In this document: piece after piece, positions 34,943 through 42,828 of the stretch | How the letters are laid out: each line of letters begins with the position of its first letter | How positions within the stretch are numbered: the first letter of the stretch is position 1 | Source: OM182 bacterium MED-G28 | GTDB lineage: Bacteria; Pseudomonadota; Gammaproteobacteria; Pseudomonadales; Pseudohongiellaceae | DNA: 64,000 nt | Reading direction: 5' to 3' | Assembly (NCBI GenBank): GCA_002457215.1 | Contig: NTJZ01000002.1 | Span: 124,001-188,000 of the forward strand | Made by a program: the position numbers and the translations under genes | The notes under the pieces: generated by a model | The model's database searches: none | The model's input: the letters and a program-made list of their open reading frames with translations, nothing else | Told to the model about the DNA's origin: nothing

Positions 34943-36082
34943 TTAGTGGTCCAAGCTTTGCCAGATTGAGCCGGCTTGATTCGAAGCGACTGCTTTATCG
35001 ATAAAACGCATGCCCCGCAATCCATCATCAACTGTCGGAACAAGGTTAGTAAATTCTGTTTTGTTGTTATGAGCCAGTATCAAATCTGCCGTTTCGCGAT
35101 AGATGTTGGCGAAACCTTCAATAAATCCTTCTGGGTGGCCACTCGGGATGCGGGAGGCCGCATTCGCGAGCTCTCCAGAAGTTGAACCAGCACGCGTGAG
35201 TATTTGTTTCGGCTTACCCAGGGTAGTGTGCTGAAGGTAATTAGGATCTTCTTGCGACCATTCGAGCCCACCCTTATCGCCAAAAATGCGGATATTTAGG
35301 CCGTTCTCTTTGCCGCTGGCGATTTGGCTCACCCAGAGCATGCCCTTGGCGCCATTTTTGTAATGCAGAAGTATATTGGCATTATCATCGAGCGACCTAC
35401 CGGATACGAATGAGTCCAAATCTGCCAGTAAAGAGCTAGCCTCCAAGCCTGTAATAAACTCGGCGAGCTGATATGCATGAGTGCCAATATCGCCAATTGC
35501 ACCGCCCGCTCCGGCTTGATTTGGGTCTGTTCGCCAAGTAGCCTGCTTTTGGCCATTTTGTTCAATATTTGTTGCTAACCAATCTTGCGCGTATTCCGAC
35601 TGCACCAAGCGCACAGTGCCAATTTCGCCTTTTGCTATCATCTCTTTGGCTTGTCGGACCATTGGATAGCCACTGTAGTTGTAAGTTATCGCGAAAACTA
35701 ACCCCGACTCCTTCACCAAAGTAGCGAGTTCTTCAGCATCACTTAATTTTGCTGTTAAGGGTTTGTCGCAAATAACATGAATGCCGGCCTCAAGGAACTC
35801 TTTAGCAACATCTGCATGCAAATGATTCGGAGTTACGATAGCAACAGCATCTATACCATCTGCTAGCTTTCCTTCTTTTTTGGCCATCTCTTGGTAGGAG
35901 GTGTAACTACGTTTTTTATCTATGCCGATCTCGGCAGCTGATTCGCTAGCTTTGATCGGACTGCTACTTAACGCTCCGGCGACGAGATCATATCGATCAT
36001 CTAATCTAGCGGCCATTCTATGGACGCTTCCGATAAAGGCATCTTTACCTCCGCCTACCATGCCTAGTTTGATCTTTTGCAT
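34943..36082 (-). CDS. Gfo/Idh/MocA-family NAD(P)-dependent sugar oxidoreductase
   Basis: A 379-aa cytoplasmic protein without signal. The nucleotide-binding start is KLGMVGGGKDAFIGSVHRMAA, with the catalytic-Lys motif CDKPLT (the EKP-type block) and GDIGTHAYQLAEF, which supplies the active-site Asp/His. Members oxidise or reduce cyclic polyols and 3-keto sugars. It sits in the middle of the cluster with two TIM-barrel epimerase-like proteins, so it could reduce a keto-sugar product after uptake. ATG follows AGGGAACAAG. Confidence 0.92.
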   Translation of the reverse strand: MQKIKLGMVGGGKDAFIGSVHRMAARLDDRYDLVAGALSSSPIKASESAAEIGIDKKRSYTSYQEMAKKEGKLADGIDAVAIVTPNHLHADVAKEFLEAGIHVICDKPLTAKLSDAEELATLVKESGLVFAITYNYSGYPMVRQAKEMIAKGEIGTVRLVQSEYAQDWLATNIEQNGQKQATWRTDPNQAGAGGAIGDIGTHAYQLAEFITGLEASSLLADLDSFVSGRSLDDNANILLHYKNGAKGMLWVSQIASGKENGLNIRIFGDKGGLEWSQEDPNYLQHTTLGKPKQILTRAGSTSGELANAASRIPSGHPEGFIEGFANIYRETADLILAHNNKTEFTNLVPTVDDGLRGMRFIDKAVASNQAGSIWQSLDH

Positions 36083-36144
36083 GCTTAGTCTTGTTCCCTA
36101 GATTAGCCGTATTATTTCTTCAAAAATTTCTCGATACAGTATAA

Positions 36145-37200
36145 CTAACTGAGGCCTAAAATTTTTCTATTGATTGCTTCGTTTACACCGGAATCAGCAA
36201 AGTCATCAAAGGCTTTATCCGTGACATGTATAATATGGTCGCGTATAAATTCTGCGCCTTCACGCGCACCGTCTTCCTGATGTTTGAGACAGCACTCCCA
36301 CTCAAGTACTGCCCAGCCATCAAAATCATTGGCGCTGAGTTTAGAAAAGATTCCCCTGAAATCGACCTGTCCGTCACCCAAAGATCTAAAGCGGCCAGCC
36401 CGATCAATCCAGGATTGATAGCCACCGTAAGCGCCTTGTTTGGCAGTAGGATTAAACTCTGCATCTTTTATGTGAACGAGTCTTATGCGTTCTTTATATT
36501 CATCCATAAAGGCAAGGTAGTCTAATTGCTGCAGGATAAGATGACTCGGATCGAAAAGAATATTACAACGAGGGTGATTGTTAACGCGCTCTAAAAACAT
36601 TTCGAAAGTAATGCCGTCATGCAGATCCTCGCCAGGATGAATCTCAAAACCAATATCTACTCCAGATTCATCGAAGGCGTCTAAGATCGGATGCCAGCGT
36701 TTAGCGAGTTCATCGAAAGCCGCTTCCACAAGGCCTACTGGACGCTGCGGCCAGGGATAAAAATAGGGCCATGCCAGAGCGCCCGGAAAGCTAGCATGCG
36801 CAGTAAGGCCAAGGTTGTGTGAGGCCTTAGCAGCTAATAACATTTGTTCGACTGCCCAGGCCTGCCGGGCAGTAGGGTCGCCTTGAACTTCCGGTGCGGC
36901 GAAGCCATCAAACATTTCATCGTAGGCAGGATGCACGGCGACTAGCTGGCCCTGCAAATGCGTGGATAGCTCAGTAATTTCAATACCATGTTCAGCCAGA
37001 GTGCCCCTCACTTCGTCGCAATAACCTTGGCTCTCCGCCGCTTGCTTTAAGTCAAATAGTCGCGCATCCCAGCTTGGAATCTGGACGCCTTTGAACCCGA
37101 GTTTGGCAGCCCAGTGTCCAATCTCATTTAAAGAATTAAATGGTGATTCATTTGCTGCAAATTGCGCTAAGAATATTGCAGGTCCTTTTATAGTTTTCAT
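36145..37200 (-). CDS. Cytoplasmic sugar phosphate isomerase/epimerase-like TIM barrel
   Basis: 351 aa from ATG 37200 (the track's GTG start overlaps the sulfatase gene). No signal peptide, unlike the related exported protein at 34030. Metal-site blocks: GFKGVQIPSWDARLF, GFEIHPGEDLHDG, NILFDPSHLILQQLDYLAF, LVHIKDAEFN, DGQVDFRGIF and AVLEWECC. WIDRAGRFRSLGDGQ is a recognised feature of one isomerase/epimerase subgroup. It probably handles the cytoplasmic sugar derivative made by the other cluster enzymes. Spacing to both neighbours is under 65 bp, supporting a transcriptional unit. Confidence 0.9.
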   Translation of the reverse strand: MKTIKGPAIFLAQFAANESPFNSLNEIGHWAAKLGFKGVQIPSWDARLFDLKQAAESQGYCDEVRGTLAEHGIEITELSTHLQGQLVAVHPAYDEMFDGFAAPEVQGDPTARQAWAVEQMLLAAKASHNLGLTAHASFPGALAWPYFYPWPQRPVGLVEAAFDELAKRWHPILDAFDESGVDIGFEIHPGEDLHDGITFEMFLERVNNHPRCNILFDPSHLILQQLDYLAFMDEYKERIRLVHIKDAEFNPTAKQGAYGGYQSWIDRAGRFRSLGDGQVDFRGIFSKLSANDFDGWAVLEWECCLKHQEDGAREGAEFIRDHIIHVTDKAFDDFADSGVNEAINRKILGLS

Positions 37201-37220
37201 TCGGGATTCTCGTTGTTGAC

Positions 37221-38540
37221 TTAGAGTCGGTTCCACATGTCAGGGAGAACAAAAGATTCCAATTCTTTTTGTCCTTGAATTAAATAGTTTCGCAATTTCT
37301 CAACCACGTCAGGATTTTCGCGAGTATAGCTGTATGTTTCACCAGGGTCTTTTTCTAGATCGAATAGAAGACCTTCGGGGCCATAGTAGGAATTAGGATT
37401 ATCAAAACTTGGAAGTGCCCCGCGATACCAACTTTCAAGTACGAGTTTCCAATTACCACTGCGGACTCCTGCAATTCGATCGTTATTAAAAAGGTAGAGT
37501 TTTTCGTGAGGTGTTTTCTCATTCTTGCTTAAGATTCCTCGGATACTTGCTCCATCTATTGTGCGCTCATCCGGTAGCGGAACATCGGCAAAATCGAGCA
37601 ACGTTGGAAGAATATCAATATTCATTGCCGCTTCGCTAGAATGGCTACCTATAGGAATTACGCCCGGCCACCTTGCGATAAAAGGTACTCGCAGACCACC
37701 TTCCCAAGAACTGCCTTTGCGATTACGGAACTGACCGGAGCTACCTTCAAACCAAGGGCCATTGTCAGAAGTGAATATCACCATCGTTTGTTCATCGATT
37801 TCTAATTCTTTTAGTTTGTCGAAAATCTCTCCCATACTCCAGTCGATAGTTTCAACAACATCACCGTATAGACCTGCTTCGGACTGGTTTTCAAACTCGT
37901 CGGAGACGAATAGAGGTACATGGGGAAAACTGTGAGGGAGATAGAGGAAGAAAGGATGGTTCTGGTTTTCTTCAATAAAGCGCAGTGATTCAGCGGTGTA
38001 TCTTTGTGTCAGTGTTGTTTGATCGACAGGGTTCTCGATGACTTGAGCATCCTGGTACAACACAAAATCAGGCATATCGTTACTGTGGAGGACGCCATAA
38101 AATTCATCGAATCCATGGTTCAATGGGTACCATTCCAGGCGAGAACCCAAATGCCATTTGCCAAACAGTGCGGTTTTATAGCCTTCTTCTCTCAGCGCTT
38201 CAGCAATGGTGATTTCAGATTCTGCCAAGTGGATTTCATTCGTTGGGCGAGCAACATCAGTGACTAAATCCAATCGCACTGGATAACGACCAGTAAGCAG
38301 GCCTCCTCTAGAAGCAGTACAGACATTAGCGCTGGCATAAAAAGAATCGAAATAAATTCCTTCCGCTGCCATACGATCCAGATTTGGAGTTTGGATTAAT
38401 GTGGAACCGTATATCCCGAGATCGCCAAATCCAAGATCGTCTGCCATGACCACGATGAAATTGGGCCTTTGCAGTTGAGCAAAGGCACCTGTAGATAGAC
38501 AGAAACCTACAAAAATTGACACGATTCTCGCTTTAAACAT
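37221..38540 (-). CDS. Secreted formylglycine-dependent sulfatase
   Basis: A 439-aa protein with a signal peptide (cleavage near TGAFAQ, ~22). Sulfatase motifs: FIVVMADDLGFGD (D34/D35 calcium ligands), the formylglycine site C74-T-A-S-R (ANVCTASRGGLLTGRYP), GKWHLG and FTSDNGPW. The CxAxR version of the site is an accepted variant of CxPxR. It hydrolyses sulfate esters, most likely on a sulfated glycan or glycoside; a maturase (FGE or anSME) is not in the window. As first gene of the minus-strand cluster, it suggests desulfation precedes 3-keto oxidation. Confidence 0.93.
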   Translation of the reverse strand: MFKARIVSIFVGFCLSTGAFAQLQRPNFIVVMADDLGFGDLGIYGSTLIQTPNLDRMAAEGIYFDSFYASANVCTASRGGLLTGRYPVRLDLVTDVARPTNEIHLAESEITIAEALREEGYKTALFGKWHLGSRLEWYPLNHGFDEFYGVLHSNDMPDFVLYQDAQVIENPVDQTTLTQRYTAESLRFIEENQNHPFFLYLPHSFPHVPLFVSDEFENQSEAGLYGDVVETIDWSMGEIFDKLKELEIDEQTMVIFTSDNGPWFEGSSGQFRNRKGSSWEGGLRVPFIARWPGVIPIGSHSSEAAMNIDILPTLLDFADVPLPDERTIDGASIRGILSKNEKTPHEKLYLFNNDRIAGVRSGNWKLVLESWYRGALPSFDNPNSYYGPEGLLFDLEKDPGETYSYTRENPDVVEKLRNYLIQGQKELESFVLPDMWNRL

Positions 38541-38683
38541 GCTTCATCCCTAATATTTTCCTCAGGGTCCCAAAGTTATTACAAAAACCCTCAGATTTTA
38601 ATAAAAGAATTAAACAGACAGGAGAGTTGAACAGAAACAGATAGTTTTTAACGGCTTGGAAGATTGCAGAATTTTAGTCTTAG

Positions 38684-39097
38684 TTAGGGAAAGTCGAAAA
38701 GATCTTTTTTCATATAAAAACCATAAGCAAGAAATGCGAAGATTGCAGCCACAGTAATACCGCTCCAGAGTGCTGACCCTTCAGTTGCCATAAAATTCCA
38801 AACCAACATGCTATATGCAACTTGAAGTATGTAAAGCTCTATCCAAGGATGCAGCCAAGACTTCATTTTCCACAACCCGAAAAATCCAGCCCCGTAAACA
38901 AACCAGTGTAGGAGAGCTCCCAGTTTTGCTAACCAACCATAAAATAAGACCCCAAACCAAACTTCCTGATCTTCGGCGAGTGGTTTTATAAAAATATCCC
39001 AGGGTAGATAGATGAAAGTCATGAAGAAACAAAAGCCCATGACGGCATTCATCCAAATTGGGCGTAACGCGAAATTTTGTTTTAGCTGTTTGAACAT
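38684..39097 (-). CDS. Small four-helix membrane protein, function unknown
   Basis: 137 aa with about four membrane segments (~15-35, ~45-75, ~80-100, ~108-128). Trp and Phe rich, with the C-terminal KKDLFDFP tail. No catalytic motif and no recognised family. It is 93 bp downstream of the GFA-family gene on the same strand and could be the last gene of that small cluster. Confidence 0.7.
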   Translation of the reverse strand: MFKQLKQNFALRPIWMNAVMGFCFFMTFIYLPWDIFIKPLAEDQEVWFGVLFYGWLAKLGALLHWFVYGAGFFGLWKMKSWLHPWIELYILQVAYSMLVWNFMATEGSALWSGITVAAIFAFLAYGFYMKKDLFDFP

Positions 39098-39190
39098 AAA
39101 AACACCTAGTCTAGGTTAGTATTATCGGCAGGTTTTAACTCGCCGCCTTCTACTATAGTTGCCCGGAAGCCAGCTTGATAATTCCTAAGC

Positions 39191-39562
39191 CTACTCATTT
39201 TCCATCAATGTCATAGTAGAGCCATCGATCATGAGAACATCACCGATATTGGACAGTTCTATCCCCTCGATACATGCTACATTAAAACCATACTCATCAG
39301 GTGCGGCGCGCCGCTGGTGGTGAGTATAGATTCCACAATGAGAACAAAAATAGTGTTTAGCAATTTTTGTATTCCACTGATAAAGGCTAAGCTTTTCTTC
39401 GCCTTCAATAATACTTAGCTCAGTTAGTTTGGCAGTGGCCATTACCACGCCTTTGCGTTTACAAAGCGAGCAATTACAGCGGCGCAGTCCTTGGACACCA
39501 TCTGGTGCTCGCAATACAAACTTCACGGACCCACAATGACACCGACCGTTTAGTATGCTCAA
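39191..39562 (-). CDS. GFA/CENP-V-family zinc protein
   Basis: A 123-aa protein of the GFA (glutathione-dependent formaldehyde-activating enzyme-like) family, with the zinc-binding cysteines in the usual order: GRCHCGSVKF, RRCNCSLCKRKG and YFCSHCGIYTHHQ. Despite the name, many members do not act on formaldehyde. Starts at TTG with a GAGGG ribosome binding site and overlaps the VOC gene by 4 bp, so the two are co-translated. Confidence 0.9.
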   Translation of the reverse strand: MSILNGRCHCGSVKFVLRAPDGVQGLRRCNCSLCKRKGVVMATAKLTELSIIEGEEKLSLYQWNTKIAKHYFCSHCGIYTHHQRRAAPDEYGFNVACIEGIELSNIGDVLMIDGSTMTLMENE

Positions 39563-40005
39563 AGTGAGCCCTCAGAGAGTAGAGCTAAAACTGCTCCAGC
39601 AGGATCTTGAATCACGCAAAATTGCTTACTCCCCATACGGCGGGGACCTTCTAACACTTTGCCCCCTGATTTTTCGCATTTTTCAGCGCTTTCCGCGACG
39701 CTAGCGACCCGAACATACGCCAACCATTGCGCTGGCAAATTAGCGTTTGGGCCTTTGGCATGACATATTCCTGCGATGGTATTGACCGTGCCTGGTAGAT
39801 TGATGTTGTAATCGCTATACGTGCCCATGTCTTGTTCTGTGCTAGTCCAACCTACCACTGAACAATAGAAATCTTTAACTCGCGAGGCATCGTCGACGGT
39901 TAAATCCAGCCACTCGATTTTACCGACATTGTTTGGCTTTTCTTTTTGTTCTTCCGCTTGCGCTTGTTCATTGATCGATTCAGCCGGGTTTGATTCATCA
40001 GTCAT
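39559..40005 (-). CDS. VOC-family (glyoxalase/dioxygenase fold) protein
   Basis: A 148-aa cytoplasmic protein with a single vicinal-oxygen-chelate domain: IEWLDLTVDDASRVKDFYCSVVGW at the start and GGKVLEGPRRMGSKQFCVIQDPAGAVLALL at the end. The first ~25 residues are a charged extension (ESINEQAQAEEQKEK). A glyoxalase-like or binding role is likely but the metal ligands are not clear. It lies 26 bp after the PNPOx-family gene and overlaps the GFA gene. Confidence 0.9.
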   Translation of the reverse strand: MTDESNPAESINEQAQAEEQKEKPNNVGKIEWLDLTVDDASRVKDFYCSVVGWTSTEQDMGTYSDYNINLPGTVNTIAGICHAKGPNANLPAQWLAYVRVASVAESAEKCEKSGGKVLEGPRRMGSKQFCVIQDPAGAVLALLSEGSL

Positions 40006-40031
40006 ACAAGTGCCTCTTAGTCTTGACCTTT

Positions 40032-40574
40032 CTAGTGGATGATATGTGTAGGTAGCCTATCTAAACTGACCTGATTTTTTTCCTTCCAATAATCTTCGAT
40101 GCTGCCTCTGCCTTTAACCTCCAACCATTTGTCCATGTTGTCACGTTCTTCCTTGAAATTGTAAAAAGGAACGCCGAAACCACAGGACGTTTGTATTAGC
40201 TCGACGGAAAAGTCTAAGTATTTTCTGGCACTAGGATGCGGATTGAAAAATTCTTCCAGCTCAGTCCACCGGTAGTCTCGAGAATGGATAGCTTCTCCTT
40301 TCCCATAAAGTCGCAATATTTTTGGCGACCTATCGAAGGCGCAGAACGTCATGGTCATGCGGTTATTCTGGGATAGATGGGCAGTAGTCTCATTGCTGCT
40401 GCCGGTGATATTTATCCACATAATACGATTAGGGGACAACACTCGCGAAGAATTGAAACCCTTGGGTGATACATTGATAGTGCCATCATTAGCGGCAGTC
40501 CCAACATAGGAAATCTTCTGATGATTTATAAATTCAATATGGTCATCAGACAATTCTTCATAGCGTTTAGCCAT
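40032..40574 (-). CDS. Pyridoxamine 5'-phosphate oxidase-family protein
   Basis: A 180-aa flavin-binding split-barrel protein: FINHQKISYVGTAANDGTINVSPKGF, SPNRIMWINITGSSNETTAHLSQNNRMTMTFCAFDRSPKILRLYGKGEAI. This is the general stress/FMN-dependent subfamily, not the PdxH enzyme. The C-terminal EERDNMDKWLEVKGRGSIEDYW resembles the tail of the same family. First gene in a small operon with VOC and GFA genes; a role in stress or detoxification is inference. Confidence 0.9.
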   Translation of the reverse strand: MAKRYEELSDDHIEFINHQKISYVGTAANDGTINVSPKGFNSSRVLSPNRIMWINITGSSNETTAHLSQNNRMTMTFCAFDRSPKILRLYGKGEAIHSRDYRWTELEEFFNPHPSARKYLDFSVELIQTSCGFGVPFYNFKEERDNMDKWLEVKGRGSIEDYWKEKNQVSLDRLPTHIIH

Positions 40575-40657
40575 GAAACCTCCTATGTCTTAACTATAAT
40601 ATTCCAAGCACAACGATGCGATCGATGAGCCTAACCTCGAGAGGCGCTTTTAGAAAA

Positions 40658-42793
40658 CTAGTCTTTTAAACTAAAAACGTAAAGCGCGTTTCCATTGCTT
40701 GGATGTCGAACATCAGGCGCAATTACTCTTGGTACTGTTCTGGGACTTACGCCTCGAGCACCCAAAGCGGAGGTTACGCCAATGTATTGCTTGCCATCGA
40801 TAGCGAAAGTTACAGGATGGCCCTGAACTGAAGTTCCTAAACGGGTTTCCCAAAGAATTTCACCATTCGTGGCATCAAAAGCGCGAAAATTTCTATCCAG
40901 ATCCCCAACAAATACAAGATTGCCTGCAGTAGACATAGTGCCAGTTAAGAATGCAGCTCTTTGCTGGTAGCTCCAGTTCTCTTCCAGTGTATCAACATTA
41001 AAGGAAGAGATTTTACCCATGTTGCCATCAGAACCGGGCATCTCAAACCACCTTCGGTTGGCAGCAGTGCCGCCAGCACCATGCACTAGTGGGACTTCTC
41101 GAGCTGCAATTTCTAAACAAGATTGGCTCAAAGGAATAATTAGAGAGGCAGTCGGCTCATGGTACGTCATGGAGTGCCAGTCCTTGCCTCCGGCAGTAGA
41201 AGGGCAGACAGAAATCCATTGATCTATTTGCGCATTCTGAATGTCTTGACGATAAGTTACTTCACCCGTATCCGAATCAATATCAGTAAAGGCGTTTTGA
41301 AAAATAGTTTCTTTGTGTGCGATAAATTGGCCACTGACACGATCATGTTTCCAAAGTATGCCGTGTTTACCAATTGAGAAAACCAGTTTGTCGTCGCCTC
41401 TGTTGATGAGTACGCGTTCGAATACTTCGTCAAGATCCAGGGCCTCTGCTGGTACGTGTTGGAAAAACCAATCTAGCTCACCATTATCCACGTCAACTGC
41501 GACCGTTGAGTTGGTGAACAAACCGCTATCGTAAATGCTAAGACTGCGTGAGGCAGGCATCCAAGGTTTTTGTTGTGCTGTTCCCCAATAAGTCAGTTTT
41601 AATTCGGGATCGTAGCTACCAGTAATCCAAGTTTCTCCCCCAGCTCGGAATAGGTCATCAATATCACCCCAAGTATCACCACCTGGCTCGGCGGATTCTG
41701 CGACTGTGTTAAAACGCCATGCCAATTCTCCGGTATTGGCATCGTGCGCACTAATATAACAATCGTCTTCAATGTAGCGAGAACAGCCAGCCAGTCCAAG
41801 AATGACTTTGCCGTCGGCTACTATTGGGCCGGAAGAATTTTCAAACCCTCTACTATTGTCGGCTACCACAGTTTCCCAAACCTGTTCACCCGTTCGTGCG
41901 TCAAGGGCAAGTAATCGCGCATCAGTAGTGGCATGAATTATCTTGTCGTTATAGATAGCGATATTGCGCATGTCTTCGCTATCGAATGGACCTGCATGGT
42001 GTTCCCAAATCAACTCACCGGTTTTGCCATCCAGAGCTTGAATTATGTTGCTGGTATTAATGAGATAAATTATGCCATTGTAGACAAGAGGCGAAGGCTC
42101 AGAGTCGCCATCATGCATGCTCCATACCCATTCGAGTTGGAGATCATCGACGTTGTCAGAATTAATTTCATCCAGTGGACTATAACTATTTGCATCATAC
42201 GTGCGGCGTATCATGGGCCAATCATTAGGAGAAGGATCTTCCAACATCGCATCGGTGATTGGTATGTAGTTTTCTATGGTGCCTGCTTGAATTACACCTA
42301 AAGGGCGCGCCGGCTCACTAGCTTGTTGCGCTATGGCCGCGCCGACATCGGGAACGTTGATTGCCATGGGATATTCAGCATTGGCCGCTATGACTGGATT
42401 CGAATCTGGTACACCAATGCCTTGCATAATGTGAGCTATGATATTGATATAGTCGTCATCGGTCATATTCTGATTGCCGCCTGGAGGCATATTCGCTTTT
42501 AGGTAGATGAAAAAGTTGCTTGGCGACTGTCGCCCCCAGCTATTAACGAAGCCGCCGCCGCTTAGCATTGGCCCGAGAGCGCTGCCCTGTCTTTCAGCAC
42601 CGTGACAAGCAGCACAATTCGTTGCATAAGCCTGTGCGCCAGTATTAGCCTGACTAGAAAAAGTGATACTCGGCACTACTTCAGCTATAGCCTCTATTTC
42701 AGGCCCTGCTCCAGAGCTGTCGCCCGTTTCGCTACCACACGCAACCAATAAAGAAAGCGCTGAAACTCCTAAAGATAATTTTATTGTTTTCAT
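40658..42793 (-). CDS. PQQ-dependent quinohemoprotein dehydrogenase with N-terminal cytochrome c, lipoprotein (copy 2 of tandem pair)
   Basis: A 711-aa protein. The lipobox LLVAC places Cys19 at the mature N-terminus. An N-terminal c-type cytochrome follows with C60AACH64 and axial-Met candidate NMPPGGN, then an eight-bladed PQQ propeller (WPMIRRTYDANSYSPLDEINSDNV, ALDARTGEQVWET, AFDATNGEILWETRLGTSVQGHPVTFAIDGKQYIGV). In classical quinohemoprotein alcohol dehydrogenases the heme domain is C-terminal, so this order is reversed. No vicinal Cys pair is seen. It probably oxidises an alcohol or aldehyde and passes electrons through heme; substrate unknown. Tandem with the 716-aa paralog. Confidence 0.92.
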   Translation of the reverse strand: MKTIKLSLGVSALSLLVACGSETGDSSGAGPEIEAIAEVVPSITFSSQANTGAQAYATNCAACHGAERQGSALGPMLSGGGFVNSWGRQSPSNFFIYLKANMPPGGNQNMTDDDYINIIAHIMQGIGVPDSNPVIAANAEYPMAINVPDVGAAIAQQASEPARPLGVIQAGTIENYIPITDAMLEDPSPNDWPMIRRTYDANSYSPLDEINSDNVDDLQLEWVWSMHDGDSEPSPLVYNGIIYLINTSNIIQALDGKTGELIWEHHAGPFDSEDMRNIAIYNDKIIHATTDARLLALDARTGEQVWETVVADNSRGFENSSGPIVADGKVILGLAGCSRYIEDDCYISAHDANTGELAWRFNTVAESAEPGGDTWGDIDDLFRAGGETWITGSYDPELKLTYWGTAQQKPWMPASRSLSIYDSGLFTNSTVAVDVDNGELDWFFQHVPAEALDLDEVFERVLINRGDDKLVFSIGKHGILWKHDRVSGQFIAHKETIFQNAFTDIDSDTGEVTYRQDIQNAQIDQWISVCPSTAGGKDWHSMTYHEPTASLIIPLSQSCLEIAAREVPLVHGAGGTAANRRWFEMPGSDGNMGKISSFNVDTLEENWSYQQRAAFLTGTMSTAGNLVFVGDLDRNFRAFDATNGEILWETRLGTSVQGHPVTFAIDGKQYIGVTSALGARGVSPRTVPRVIAPDVRHPSNGNALYVFSLKD

Positions 42794-42828
42794 AATTTTA
42801 AACCTGATCAGAGAAGTTTAATTGGTTG

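Noticed and set aside
34873-35043. Extended N-terminus of the 34030 TIM-barrel protein in the ORF track
   Set aside because: The extension overlaps the upstream Gfo/Idh/MocA gene and lies before a perfect Shine-Dalgarno and Tat start at 34872.
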